A stretch of 64,000 nt of DNA from Corallincola holothuriorum (GTDB taxonomy: Bacteria > Pseudomonadota > Gammaproteobacteria > Enterobacterales > Neiellaceae), in NCBI RefSeq assembly GCF_003336225.1, contig NZ_QPID01000001.1, forward strand, positions 248,001 through 312,000. Reading direction: 5' to 3'. Shown in pieces: positions 18,474-27,273 of the stretch. The notes beneath the pieces were generated by a model, which did no database searches, had not been told where the DNA came from, and saw only the letters and a program-made list of their open reading frames with translations. Position numbers and translations under genes: made by a program. How positions within the stretch are numbered: the stretch's first letter is position 1; each line of letters opens with the position of its first letter.

Positions 18474-19904
18474 TTGGCGAAATTAGTTTGGTTCCGAGAC
18501 GATTTAAGAACGTTGGATAACCCCGCACTCTTTCATGCCTGTGAAAAGGATGAAGGCCAGGTCTTTGCTATTTACGTTATTTCTCCGACGCAATGGCTGC
18601 GTCATCACTGGTCTCCGAGCCGCATCGGATTGATTCGACGTCGTATAGAAGCTTTAACTGCCGAACTTGCCGCCTTAAATATTGGCCTTACTGTGTTGAT
18701 GGCTGATACCTATAGTGAGATTCCAGAGCTAATTGCCAGCCATTGCCAGGCGAACGATATAGATCATCTATTTATCAATAAAGAGGTCGGCTTTAATGAA
18801 GGCAAAAGAGATCGCGAGGTTAAAGCTGCCTTGCAACTGCTAGGTGTCGCTACGGTCGCTTATGATACAAGAGCAATACTGCCTCCAGGGTCGGTATTAA
18901 CAGGGAAGGACAAGCCATTCTCCGTGTTTACGCCATTTAAAAAGGCATGGCTGCGCCTTTTCAGTAGTGCCGGGGTTAGCTGTTTGCCTCGACCTAAGGC
19001 GAGGCAGTGTCACACCCTGTCGTCGAGCCATAATGAAGCGTCTAGCTGGCCTGAAAATATTGACGTCAATAATAGTCAAACAGTAACTGAAGAGCAGATA
19101 TTAGGTACCTTGCGCCAGTTTGTTGCTGAGAAAGTTAAAGATTATCATGCAGATAGGGATGTTCCAGCCATTGCCGGTACAAGTGCTTTAAGTCCGTTTT
19201 TGGCAATAGGTGCTATTTCTGCAAGGCAATGTATTGCCAGATTGCTATATCAGGGCAGCGGTGATCTCAGTGCGTTGTCCGAGGGCGAAAATGTTTGGCT
19301 AAGCGAACTGGTCTGGCGAGACTTTTATCGTCATTTGATTGAAGCGTACCCGCGATTATCCATGCACCGTTCATTTAAGCCTGCTTACGACTCGCTACAG
19401 TGGTGCAATGATGCACAGCTATTTCAACAGTGGTGCGATGGATTAACTGGGTATCCGTTGGTTGATGCAGGGATGCGACAACTTAAACATACCGGTTGGA
19501 TGCACAACCGGCTAAGAATGGTGGTTGCCAGCTTCCTTACGAAACACTTACTCATCGATTGGCGCTGGGGAGAGCGGTATTTTATGCAGCAGTTGGTCGA
19601 TGGTGATTTGGCTGCCAATAACGGTGGGTGGCAGTGGGCGGCAAGTACCGGTGCGGATTCTGTGCCTTATTTCAGGATCTTCAACCCACTTCTGCAGGCA
19701 AAACGTTTCGATCCGGACGGCAGTTTCATTCGTAAGTGGGTGCCAGAACTTAAATCGTTAGCCGTACCGGAGATCTTTGAACCGCACAAAAAGGGTAGAA
19801 ACCTTTTGGCAGGAGATTACCCCATGCCTGTGGTTATTCATGCGGAGGCCCGTCAACGAGCGCTGGCGTTCTATAAAGGAATCAATGATGCAACCTTACC
19901 TTAA
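18474..19904 (+). CDS. phr: Deoxyribodipyrimidine (CPD) photolyase
   Basis: This class I photolyase repairs cyclobutane pyrimidine dimers using blue light and FADH-. It has 476 residues. The N-terminal alpha/beta antenna domain begins MAKLVWFRDDLRTLDNPAL. The FAD domain contains GYPLVDAGMRQL, GWMHNRLRMV (341-350) and DGDLAANNGGWQWAASTG (376-393). The electron-transfer tryptophans correspond to Trp310, Trp363 and Trp386. The start is a TTG at 18474 with AAGGG at 18462-18466; no ATG fits the N-terminus. It heads an operon of overlapping genes ending in cfa, and its 3' end overlaps the next gene by about 20 nt. Confidence 0.96.
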   Translation: MAKLVWFRDDLRTLDNPALFHACEKDEGQVFAIYVISPTQWLRHHWSPSRIGLIRRRIEALTAELAALNIGLTVLMADTYSEIPELIASHCQANDIDHLFINKEVGFNEGKRDREVKAALQLLGVATVAYDTRAILPPGSVLTGKDKPFSVFTPFKKAWLRLFSSAGVSCLPRPKARQCHTLSSSHNEASSWPENIDVNNSQTVTEEQILGTLRQFVAEKVKDYHADRDVPAIAGTSALSPFLAIGAISARQCIARLLYQGSGDLSALSEGENVWLSELVWRDFYRHLIEAYPRLSMHRSFKPAYDSLQWCNDAQLFQQWCDGLTGYPLVDAGMRQLKHTGWMHNRLRMVVASFLTKHLLIDWRWGERYFMQQLVDGDLAANNGGWQWAASTGADSVPYFRIFNPLLQAKRFDPDGSFIRKWVPELKSLAVPEIFEPHKKGRNLLAGDYPMPVVIHAEARQRALAFYKGINDATLP

Positions 19905-20313
19905 ACGTTTCGAAACGCTGTTTACTAACCTTACTGTTGATAGTTTGGCTCAGTTGGATTCAATCTATACAGAAGAGGTTGTGTTTAAGGATCCCGCTCA
20001 TACTGTTGAGGGGTTAGATGCTTTAACTGCGTACTTCTCAGGTTTATGCAATGACCTCACTCACTGTCGCTTTGAGATCTTCGAAAGAGCCTTCAACGAC
20101 AACGTCTGCTTCTTGCAGTGGCAGATGTCATTTTCTCATCCGAAATTGCAGCAGGGAAAAGAGATTCTCGTGCCTGGCTGCAGTGTCCTTAAGTTTAACG
20201 ACAATGGGATTTATCAGCACACCGATTTCTTTGATATGGGAACGATGCTTTACGAACAAGTGCCGCTATTGGGTGGTGTAGTTAACTTCCTCAAGCGACG
20301 CTTGGCTGCATGA
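19885..20313 (+). CDS. NTF2/SnoaL-like protein
   Basis: The protein has about 142 residues starting MMQPYLKRFETLF. It shows the short cone-fold pattern of nuclear-transport-factor-2-like proteins, including VVFKDPAHTVEGLDALTAYF and VPGCSVLKFNDNGIYQHTDFFDMGTML. The start at 19885 (or 19888) has AAAGGA upstream and overlaps the phr 3' end, which indicates translational coupling; in-frame codons further upstream lie inside phr and are not needed. Proteins of this type recur in phr-cfa clusters, with no proven function. It overlaps the SDR gene by an ATGA junction. Confidence 0.85.
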   Translation: MMQPYLKRFETLFTNLTVDSLAQLDSIYTEEVVFKDPAHTVEGLDALTAYFSGLCNDLTHCRFEIFERAFNDNVCFLQWQMSFSHPKLQQGKEILVPGCSVLKFNDNGIYQHTDFFDMGTMLYEQVPLLGGVVNFLKRRLAA

Positions 20314-21038
20314 GGATCCTGATAACAGGCGCTACCTCGGGTATCGGGCGGCAGCTTGCGCTAGATTACGCAGAGCTTGGTCACGATGTTATTGCATGGG
20401 GCAGAAATATAGACGCGCTCAAGCAACTTGAAGGGGCAAGCATAAGGACCCAGAGTGTTGACCTATTGGAAAGCGACCAGGTAGTAGATGCTGTTGAAGC
20501 GATGGCGGAAACAGGTTTACCGTCGTTAGTTATTATGGCGGCGGGTGGTTGCGAATATATTAATGACGGCAAGTTAGACACCGCGCTATTTATGCGGATG
20601 TGGCAGGTTAACTTCCAAAGCCAGGTTGATTTACTGGCTTTGCTAGCCCCGCATTTAGCCGAAGTTACAGACGCCCAAGTCTATATTGTCGGGTCATCTG
20701 CGCGTCTGTTTCCGTTCCCCCGTGCAGAAGCTTATGGCGCTACCAAGGCTGCGCTAAATTATTTTGCTCGTTCATTACGTGTTGACTGGCTAAAGATGGA
20801 TATTAGCGTAGGCCTGGTTGAGCCAGGCTTTGTTGATACGCCGCTTACCCGTAGGAATGATTTTTCGATGCCGCTCCTAATGCCTGTAGAAGAAGCCTGT
20901 CGTCGGATCCAACGCGGGATCGCTAATCGTAAGCCATTAATCACTTTTCCTAGACGGCTGATCTGGTTTTTGCGACTGCTCGCCTGTCTACCCGAGTCTT
21001 GGCAGTTAGTAGTACAAAAAAGGTTAATTAAAGTATGA
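20310..21038 (+). CDS. Short-chain dehydrogenase/reductase
   Basis: This classical SDR has 242 residues. The Rossmann nucleotide-binding motif is GATSGIG (7-13). The catalytic elements are a serine in VGSSAR (129-130), Tyr142 and Lys146 in YGATK, and the NNAG-like position is replaced by MAAGG (76-80). The C-terminal stretch (LIWFLRLLACLP) is hydrophobic and may associate with membrane. It overlaps both neighbours by ATGA. Related SDRs occur in the singlet-oxygen gene cluster of other proteobacteria. The substrate is unknown; a lipid-derived carbonyl is a guess from context. Confidence 0.9.
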   Translation: MRILITGATSGIGRQLALDYAELGHDVIAWGRNIDALKQLEGASIRTQSVDLLESDQVVDAVEAMAETGLPSLVIMAAGGCEYINDGKLDTALFMRMWQVNFQSQVDLLALLAPHLAEVTDAQVYIVGSSARLFPFPRAEAYGATKAALNYFARSLRVDWLKMDISVGLVEPGFVDTPLTRRNDFSMPLLMPVEEACRRIQRGIANRKPLITFPRRLIWFLRLLACLPESWQLVVQKRLIKV

Positions 21039-22282
21039 AGCGTATAGCTATCATTGGCGCCGGAATTTCAGGCTTAGTTACGGCGAAACTGCTTTCGCGA
21101 AAGCATGATGTCACCCTGTTTGAGAAGAACCACTACATTGGTGGCCACACGCATACTGTTGATGTGGAGGTGGGTGGTAAAAGCTACGCGGTAGATACAG
21201 GCTTTATCGTATTCAATGACCGTACTTATCCCAACTTTATCCGTTTGCTTGATCAATTAGGGGTTAAGTATAAGCCCACTGAAATGAGCTTCAGCGTCAG
21301 TAATAGGCAGTCTGGCCTTGAGTATAACGGCCATGACCTAAATACGCTGTTTGCTCAACGTAAGAACCTGTTTAGCCCAAAGTTTTATCGATTAATTAGC
21401 GAGATACTCCGTTTCAACAAGCTATGTAAGGCACAATCTCAATCCAGTTTCGGTCATGATTGCCTTGGTGATTTCCTTTCTAAGCATCAGTTCAGCGACT
21501 TCTTTCAGCAGCATTACATTCTACCTATGGGGGCAGCGATTTGGTCGACCAGCATAGAAGGGATGAAAGCATTTCCGTTGACCTTTTTCCTGCGTTTCTT
21601 CCTAAATCACGGTTTGCTGGATATTAAAGATCGTCCCCAATGGTATGTCGTTGGAGGGGGATCGCGCAGCTATGTCGAACCACTCGTTCGGCAAATAGAT
21701 GGTGATATCCAACTGAATGCGCAAATCTCATCGGTGCAGCGTTTGGAATCCGCCGTCATCGTGAGATTTGCTGACGGCAGTGAGCAACAGTTTGATGAGG
21801 TGGTTTTTTGCTGCCATTCAGATGAAGCCCTATCTCTTCTCGCTGATGCCGACGCGAATGAGCAGGAAATACTTTCTGCGCTTGCTTATGCTGATAACGA
21901 GGTGGTTTTACATACTGATCAGTCATTGCTTCCGCTGGAAAAGCGCGCATGGGCGAGTTGGAATTACCTGATGGATGGCGTAGATACCGAGTTACCGCAG
22001 CTCACCTACAATATGAATATCTTGCAGGGGATAAAGTCGGACGAAACCTTCTGTGTCACGCTTAACGCCACGGCAAAGATCGACGCCAGCAAGGTACTAA
22101 GAAAATTCACCTATGCTCATCCACAATATACGGTCGCTGCGGCTAATGCCCAAACCATGTGGGGGCAGATTAGCGGTTGGCGGCGTAGCCACTTTTGTGG
22201 CGCGTACTGGTTTAATGGTTTCCATGAAGATGGTGTGAATAGTGCTTTAAGGGTCGCAGAAGCATTTGGGGAAACACTATGA
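21035..22282 (+). CDS. FAD-dependent amine-oxidase-like oxidoreductase
   Basis: The protein has 415 residues. It begins with a dinucleotide-binding motif IAIIGAGISGLVTAKLL and the following FEKNHYIGGHTHTVDV, typical of flavin amine oxidases and phytoene-desaturase-like enzymes. A C-terminal segment GAYWFNGFHEDGVNSALRVAE closes the FAD site. In Rhodobacter, a homologous amine-oxidase-like protein next to the rpoE-chrR genes has been connected with lipid desaturation in methylated or furan fatty acid synthesis; I recall this but cannot check it. The position beside DUF1365 and a Cfa-type methyltransferase supports a lipid substrate. Overlaps are ATGA on both sides. Confidence 0.88.
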   Translation: MKRIAIIGAGISGLVTAKLLSRKHDVTLFEKNHYIGGHTHTVDVEVGGKSYAVDTGFIVFNDRTYPNFIRLLDQLGVKYKPTEMSFSVSNRQSGLEYNGHDLNTLFAQRKNLFSPKFYRLISEILRFNKLCKAQSQSSFGHDCLGDFLSKHQFSDFFQQHYILPMGAAIWSTSIEGMKAFPLTFFLRFFLNHGLLDIKDRPQWYVVGGGSRSYVEPLVRQIDGDIQLNAQISSVQRLESAVIVRFADGSEQQFDEVVFCCHSDEALSLLADADANEQEILSALAYADNEVVLHTDQSLLPLEKRAWASWNYLMDGVDTELPQLTYNMNILQGIKSDETFCVTLNATAKIDASKVLRKFTYAHPQYTVAAANAQTMWGQISGWRRSHFCGAYWFNGFHEDGVNSALRVAEAFGETL

Positions 22283-23016
22283 TAGGTGAGGGGTTATACC
22301 ACGGTTGGGTTGCGCATACTCGCTTTGCGCCCAAGCGCCACAGCTTCAGATACTATCTGATGATGCTTTATCTAGATTTGGATAATGAAGGGAAGTGGCC
22401 AGCCCTGGTGCCTTGGTTGGGTGAGCGTCGGTTTAGTGTGGCGAAATTTTGCGCGGATAGGCACCTTTCCCACCGGTCAGAGTCACGGCTGAAGCAGCGT
22501 GTGCAAAGTGAAGTTAATGCGTTAGGCGGCGAAGGAACACTAGAGAAAGTTTTTGCACTGTGCCATCCGGCGTACTTTGGTTTTCATTTTAGCCCGATTA
22601 ATCTGTATTACTGCTACCGCGGTGAAGCGCTCGTTTATATCTTAGCTGAGGTCAGCAATACCCCTTGGAACGAACGGCATAGATATCTGATTGACGCAGA
22701 TAATCCTTCGTCAGTGGAAAAAGCATTCCACGTATCGCCGTTTATGGAGATGGATCAACGATACGAGTGGGCCATTGCAGAGCCAACGGCAACACTTGGT
22801 TTTGGGGTGAAGAATCTGCAAAGTGACACAGTGATGTTTAATGCCAACATGCAGCTTAAGCACCAACCGTTAACCCGAACTAATCTAAAACGTATCTTCC
22901 TACGTATACCGCTGATAACGTTCAAAATCGTCTTTGCTATCTATTGGCAAGCATTGAAGATTTGGCTTAAAGGTGTGCCTTTTATAGGTCACCCATCTGG
23001 AAAAGAGGTGCATTGA
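22279..23016 (+). CDS. DUF1365 family protein
   Basis: The protein has 245 residues. It carries the DUF1365 N-terminal pattern YHGWVAHTRFAPKRHSFRY and downstream FGFHFSPINLYYCYR and EVSNTPWNERHRYL. A hydrophobic C-terminal part (FLRIPLITFKIVFAIYWQAL) suggests membrane association. No activity is established. It is almost always found between the FAD protein and the Cfa-like methyltransferase, as here, so it probably acts in the same lipid modification. It overlaps the upstream gene by ATGA and the downstream gene by TGATG. Confidence 0.9.
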   Translation: MIGEGLYHGWVAHTRFAPKRHSFRYYLMMLYLDLDNEGKWPALVPWLGERRFSVAKFCADRHLSHRSESRLKQRVQSEVNALGGEGTLEKVFALCHPAYFGFHFSPINLYYCYRGEALVYILAEVSNTPWNERHRYLIDADNPSSVEKAFHVSPFMEMDQRYEWAIAEPTATLGFGVKNLQSDTVMFNANMQLKHQPLTRTNLKRIFLRIPLITFKIVFAIYWQALKIWLKGVPFIGHPSGKEVH

Positions 23017-24290
23017 TGACACGGGAAAAACGCTTACTAACAGACAAACTCTATCAAGGCACAGACACTGCGAAACCTTCAATGCGCGATAAGTTCGCCA
23101 AGCAGCTGGTATTTCGACTTTTCAACGAGGTAGAGCATGGCACAGTCATGCTGCTGGACGGTACCGACAGCTGTCGTTTCGGCGAAGGAGATGCTGATGT
23201 CACTGTTGAGATACTCGACCCTTCAGCTTACCGAGCCTTTGTTTTTGGCGGCAGTATCGGAGCGGCTGAGGCATACATTCGCGGTGCGTGGCGGTGTGAT
23301 CATTTAACCCGCTTGATCCAGATTTTTGCCGCGAACCTCCCTAGGTTAGAAAGATTAGAGGCTAAGTTTAGCTGGCTGCAGTCGCCACTGCGTGTGCTCA
23401 GTCATTGGCGCCGTCGTAATAGTAGGCGGAACGCGCGTCAGAATATCGGTGACCACTACGATCTGAGTAATGATTTTTATCAGCTATTTCTCGACCCGAA
23501 AATGATGTATTCCAGCGCCATCTATCGTACCCCAGACACCAGCCTTGATGAGGCAGCGGAATATAAACTGCAGGTGGTGTGCGAAAAGCTAGCTTTGCAA
23601 CCGTCTGACCACCTGCTTGAAGTAGGCACTGGCTGGGGTGGTTTGGCCATCTATGCGGCGGAACACTATGGTTGTCACGTAACCACGACAACTATTTCGG
23701 AGCAACAATATCAATTTGCACAGCAACGGATCAGAGACAAAGGGCTTGAACATCAGATCACTTTGTTAAAGCAGGATTATCGCGAGCTAACCGGCAAATA
23801 TGACAAAATCGTATCCATTGAGATGATCGAAGCGGTTGGCCACCAATATTTACCGAGCTACTTCGAAAAGATATCGTCGCTACTGAAGCCGCAGGCGACA
23901 GCATTAATTCAGGCAATTACGATATCCGATCAACGTTATGTAAAGTACGTTAACAGCGTTGATTTTATTCAAAAATATATATTCCCTGGCGGTTGTTTGC
24001 CATCTGTGGAGCGCCTCTCTACCCAGGTTTCCCAGCACAGTGACATGGTGATCAGGCAACTGGAAGATATTGGTCTGCATTATGCGACAACACTGGCACA
24101 TTGGCGGGAAGGATTTTTTGCCAACCTTGATGCGGTACGCGAGATGGGGTTCTCCGAACAGTTTGTGCGCCTATGGCAATACTATCTCTGTTATTGCGAA
24201 GGTGCGTTCAGAGAGCGGGTGATTAGTACGGTGCAAGTGGTGCTAAGTAAACCAGAACATCGAGCTGATCTCGCTTTCTCAGTGAAATAA
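23016..24290 (+). CDS. Cfa-type S-adenosylmethionine-dependent fatty acid methyltransferase
   Basis: The protein has 424 residues from the ATG at 23016, which overlaps the upstream stop as TGATG; a TTG at 23013 is in frame but not needed. It is a cyclopropane-fatty-acyl-phospholipid synthase family member with HYDLSNDFY (147-155), the SAM motif LEVGTGWGGLAIYAAEHYG (201-219), and VSIEMIEAVGHQY. Such enzymes methylate phospholipid acyl double bonds, either to a cyclopropane or to a methylated chain. Which product is made here cannot be told from sequence. It is the last gene of the overlapped operon. Confidence 0.92.
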   Translation: MTREKRLLTDKLYQGTDTAKPSMRDKFAKQLVFRLFNEVEHGTVMLLDGTDSCRFGEGDADVTVEILDPSAYRAFVFGGSIGAAEAYIRGAWRCDHLTRLIQIFAANLPRLERLEAKFSWLQSPLRVLSHWRRRNSRRNARQNIGDHYDLSNDFYQLFLDPKMMYSSAIYRTPDTSLDEAAEYKLQVVCEKLALQPSDHLLEVGTGWGGLAIYAAEHYGCHVTTTTISEQQYQFAQQRIRDKGLEHQITLLKQDYRELTGKYDKIVSIEMIEAVGHQYLPSYFEKISSLLKPQATALIQAITISDQRYVKYVNSVDFIQKYIFPGGCLPSVERLSTQVSQHSDMVIRQLEDIGLHYATTLAHWREGFFANLDAVREMGFSEQFVRLWQYYLCYCEGAFRERVISTVQVVLSKPEHRADLAFSVK

Positions 24291-24332
24291 GCGGAATAAC
24301 TAACGTTTGTTGGGTTCGCTGCTAAGATAAAT

Positions 24333-25256
24333 TTGATACACAACTTAGCGAGCCAAAAAACCTTGAACTGGCTGAATTACCTAACGCTTATTGTCTTTTT
24401 TTGTTTTACATCCGGTGATCTGCAAGCAGAGGCCACAGACAATAGCGGTAAAAAAACGGTACGTTACCTTTTAGGTCACGACGAGGTACGCTTGCCGGAT
24501 CTGTACCCGCAACATTTACTCCAAGCGGTAATTGAAGGTTGCGGCTCTGGTTACCAACTTGAACGGTCCGAGATCTCCATGTTGCAGGGGCGTGCGGCAA
24601 TGGAAATAGCGGAAGATCCTGGCAGTTTAAGTGTTGTCTGGACTATGACTTCCAGTGAGCGCGAGTCATTGTTAAAGCCCGTCCCTATTCCTATCTATCG
24701 CGGCCTGCTTGGTTTTCGCGTGCTGGTTGTGCGCCGCCAGGACCTAGCTCGTTTTAGTCACATCCGAACAATAGAACAGTTAAAAGAACTGCGCGCAGTG
24801 CAGGGGTACGATTGGCCGGATATTGAGATATTGCGTGCTAATGCGTTACCGGTTGATGGTTACGGCACAACATCTGAGATGTATCGTTTACTCAAAGAAG
24901 GGTTTGTTGATTACTTTCCCAGAGCGGTTATTGAAGTGGATAGGGAACTGGAAGTACTAAATGATGATAGTTTCGCAGTTTTGCCCGATATCGCATTAAT
25001 ATATCCCACCGCAGGTTATTTCTTCACTAATCATAGCGATATCGAGCTGAACACCTGTCTTACCCAGAGTATGGAAAAGATGATCGCTAACGGTGACTTT
25101 ATGACAATGTTTGAGCGTTACTTTGGCCAAAGCCTTAGGCGTTACCGTTATGCAGAGATGGCCACAATTGTATTAGCCAACCCTCTGCTTGAGACGACGC
25201 GGCCTATCAATAGAAAGTATCTCGATCATGTCGCAACTGAGGTTTACAAAGACTGA
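24333..25256 (+). CDS. Orphan periplasmic solute-binding-like protein (paralogue 2)
   Basis: The product has up to 307 residues and starts with a hydrophobic signal sequence (LTLIVFFCFTSGDLQA, cleavage near residue 33). The start is uncertain: a TTG at 24333 or a TTG at 24363, neither with a good Shine-Dalgarno. The mature part shares GLLGFRVLVV, FSHIRTIEQLKEL, VDYFPRA and YFFTN with the protein at 10355-11221. No transport genes adjoin it. It begins 42 nt after the cfa-like gene with no terminator in between, so it could be transcribed with that operon. It is convergent with sbcB and overlaps its 3' end by 13 nt. Confidence 0.75.
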   Translation: MIHNLASQKTLNWLNYLTLIVFFCFTSGDLQAEATDNSGKKTVRYLLGHDEVRLPDLYPQHLLQAVIEGCGSGYQLERSEISMLQGRAAMEIAEDPGSLSVVWTMTSSERESLLKPVPIPIYRGLLGFRVLVVRRQDLARFSHIRTIEQLKELRAVQGYDWPDIEILRANALPVDGYGTTSEMYRLLKEGFVDYFPRAVIEVDRELEVLNDDSFAVLPDIALIYPTAGYFFTNHSDIELNTCLTQSMEKMIANGDFMTMFERYFGQSLRRYRYAEMATIVLANPLLETTRPINRKYLDHVATEVYKD

Positions 25257-26659
25257 GCGTAATCATACAGCGCATGTAAGATCGCCATTTTCTTCTCATT
25301 GTTTTGATGTTCCATCGCCAATTCCTCAAGTTCATGACTAAAGGTCTGAATATCTAACGCGTAGGGGTTGGGCGCAGCAAGCCTTTTTTCTCTGAATGCC
25401 TGCCATCTAAGCTGTTCCTGTTCAGATAAAAGATGAGGGTAGTTTCTGGCCTTAAAACGAAAGAACAGTTCAGCGAGCTGAGGGTCTTCGAAGTTCGGTG
25501 TGATAGCGGGTAGATCTTCAACCTTAGTTTGGTGAATCACCTCCATCGTCGCTTTGTCATGATTGCTGGCAAAACCTTGGTAAAGATTTAGGTCTACATC
25601 GTCAACATGTCCCTCGTAAGGGGCTTCATAGACGTCAGATAGGGTGTGTTTGATCTGGGCGTTGCTTCGCCACCAGCTAAGGTGCTGTAAGCACGCATCT
25701 CGGTCAATCCCTAAGCGCTCAGCATTCTCTGCTGTCAGCATCTTCGCCGGCGCCAATACCGGGCACTTATTCAGATGAACGAGTTTGAGTGGCGGTCGAT
25801 AGAGTCCGGCATCTGCTTTGGCATAAAGTGCTTCCAATACCTGCTCAGTGCTCATCTTTAACAAAGGAGTCGGATCGCAATTAAGATCGGCAACCACAAT
25901 GCTGTTCTTGTTTGTCGGGTGAAACATCAGCGGCAGTACCCAGCTACAGCACCCTTGAGCTGCGGGGATCTTCGAAGAGACGTGTAGCAAAGGCTGCATT
26001 TTTACAACGTCAATGAGCTTGGCAAGCTCTTGCTTTGATCTCAAGCCATATAGGTAATCGTACAGTCGTGGCTGTTTTTCTTTTATCAACTTCGCCATCG
26101 CAATGGTCGCACGCACATCTGACAGCGCATCATGGGCCTGACCGTGAGCGAGACCGTTCGCTGCAGTGAGATGCTCTAACTTAAAGCTGGGGGTACCATC
26201 TTCCCGCGTCGGCCATTCGATACCTTCGGGGCGCAGTGCGTAGCAGGTACGTACCATATCGATAATATCCCAGCGGCTATTACCGTTTTTCCATTCCCGG
26301 GCATACGGATCCATCAAGTTACGATAAAGGGTATTGCGGGTGACTTCGTCATCAAAGCGGATGGTGTTGTAACCGGCGCTGCATGTACCCGGCACACTGA
26401 ATGCTGCATTCACCTGTTTAATAAACTCAACTTCAGGGATCCCGTTGGCTAATGCCAATTGCGGCGTTATCCCTGTTACTAAACATGCCATTGGTGCCGG
26501 CAGCACATCATCCGCTGGCGCACAATAAAACATCAACGGGTCGTCGATCTCGTTGAGATCTTCATCTGTACGGATCGCCGCGAACTGAACTGGGCGGTCA
26601 CGTTTAGGATCAGCGCCAAAGGTTTCATAATCGTGCCAGAGGATCGTGTTCTGTTTCAT
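25244..26659 (-). CDS. sbcB: Exodeoxyribonuclease I
   Basis: ExoI is a 3'-5' single-strand DNA exonuclease of the DEDDh family that acts in recombination and mismatch repair with SSB. It has 471 residues (475 in E. coli). The ExoI motif is ILWHDYETFGADPKRDRPVQ, with Asp10 and Glu12 as metal ligands, followed by SAGYNTIRFDDE and the ExoIII motif HGQAHDALSDVRATI with the catalytic histidine and aspartate. The C-terminal SH3-like and helical regions are complete. The start ATG is at 26657-26659. It is transcribed divergently from the giant gene across a 614-bp gap. Confidence 0.97.
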   Translation of the reverse strand: MKQNTILWHDYETFGADPKRDRPVQFAAIRTDEDLNEIDDPLMFYCAPADDVLPAPMACLVTGITPQLALANGIPEVEFIKQVNAAFSVPGTCSAGYNTIRFDDEVTRNTLYRNLMDPYAREWKNGNSRWDIIDMVRTCYALRPEGIEWPTREDGTPSFKLEHLTAANGLAHGQAHDALSDVRATIAMAKLIKEKQPRLYDYLYGLRSKQELAKLIDVVKMQPLLHVSSKIPAAQGCCSWVLPLMFHPTNKNSIVVADLNCDPTPLLKMSTEQVLEALYAKADAGLYRPPLKLVHLNKCPVLAPAKMLTAENAERLGIDRDACLQHLSWWRSNAQIKHTLSDVYEAPYEGHVDDVDLNLYQGFASNHDKATMEVIHQTKVEDLPAITPNFEDPQLAELFFRFKARNYPHLLSEQEQLRWQAFREKRLAAPNPYALDIQTFSHELEELAMEHQNNEKKMAILHALYDYAQSL

Positions 26660-27063
26660 AGGGTGTTTTGCTGTTTCAACGTGTTAGCTTGCTACCGATT
26701 CTAACATTCTTCTTTTTAATGTCCTGCATTGCTTTCTACTGTGCGAAGGGGAGTCGGTAGATCTAAAGGTGTTAATGACTTGTGAAGTCGAAGGTGGGCG
26801 CATATCTTCTTGGATTAAGCCAGTCACTACATACCCATACAAGCGATAGAAAAACTAGTGTAGTTCGGGGGAGTAGGAGTGAATCTAACAGATGCGACCA
26901 TAATCATCGCTGATCGGCGCAAAGTATCGTTAATTCTGGATTGTTTCACTACTCGGCAACAGTGACTCGCATACGGCATAGGCCGACAGCCTGTTAGTAA
27001 AATCGGCTGCTTAACGTGTAGTTGTTGTAAATCAAATTCAACTTAAATGAAAACATAATGTTA

Positions 27064-27093
27064 TTGCGATATTAGTGCGGCTTGATGTAGTAT
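27064..27093 (+). promoter_or_regulatory. Candidate promoter of the giant exported protein gene
   Basis: TTGCGA (27064-27069) and TAGTAT (27088-27093) are 18 bp apart. A start site near 27100 would put the base of the structured leader almost at the 5' end of the mRNA. Each hexamer matches the sigma-70 consensus at only four positions. Confidence 0.4.
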
Positions 27094-27105
27094 TCGCGCA
27101 AACAA

Positions 27106-27228
27106 GATGGTGCCTAACGGAGTTGTAGGTGTCGAAGTTCCTGTTCCCGCCAACCGGTCACGGTAAAGCAGGGCTCAGCAAGGAAGTCGAGCGCGTCAAT
27201 CTCTCCCCCAAGAAGTTTAGGCATCACC
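27106..27228 (+). ncRNA. Candidate structured 5' leader RNA of the giant gene
   Basis: A long-range stem closes this element: 27106-27117 (GATGGTGCCTAA) pairs with 27217-27228 (TTAGGCATCACC) at 11 of 12 positions, including one G-U. Inside, GGAG (27119-27122) can pair with CTCC (27203-27206), TCGA (27132-27135) with TCGA (27187-27190), TTCC (27138-27141) with GGAA (27182-27185), and ACCG (27153-27156) with CGGT (27161-27164) around a GTCA loop. It is not a c-di-GMP, cobalamin, TPP, FMN or SAM riboswitch consensus that I recognise. It ends 45 nt before the start codon. A cis-regulatory role is inferred from position and pairing. Confidence 0.5.
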
Positions 27229-27273
27229 AAACGGATTAGCCCTCAACTAATTTAGGTTGTCGTGGGAGCAGGG

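Larger units (their letters stand above)
26660..27273. other. 614-bp divergent intergenic region between sbcB and the giant gene
   Basis: The left part should contain the sbcB promoter on the minus strand. The right part contains a candidate promoter at 27064-27093 and a structured leader at 27106-27228. Between about 26700 and 27060 I see only short imperfect inverted repeats (for example GCCGA and TCGGC near 26983-27007) and no open reading frame that I can support. Confidence 0.6.

Noticed and set aside
27106-27228. Leader of the giant gene as a c-di-GMP-I (GEMM) riboswitch
   Set aside because: The conserved GGCAAACC and CGCAAAGC-type elements are not present, so I keep it as an unassigned structure.
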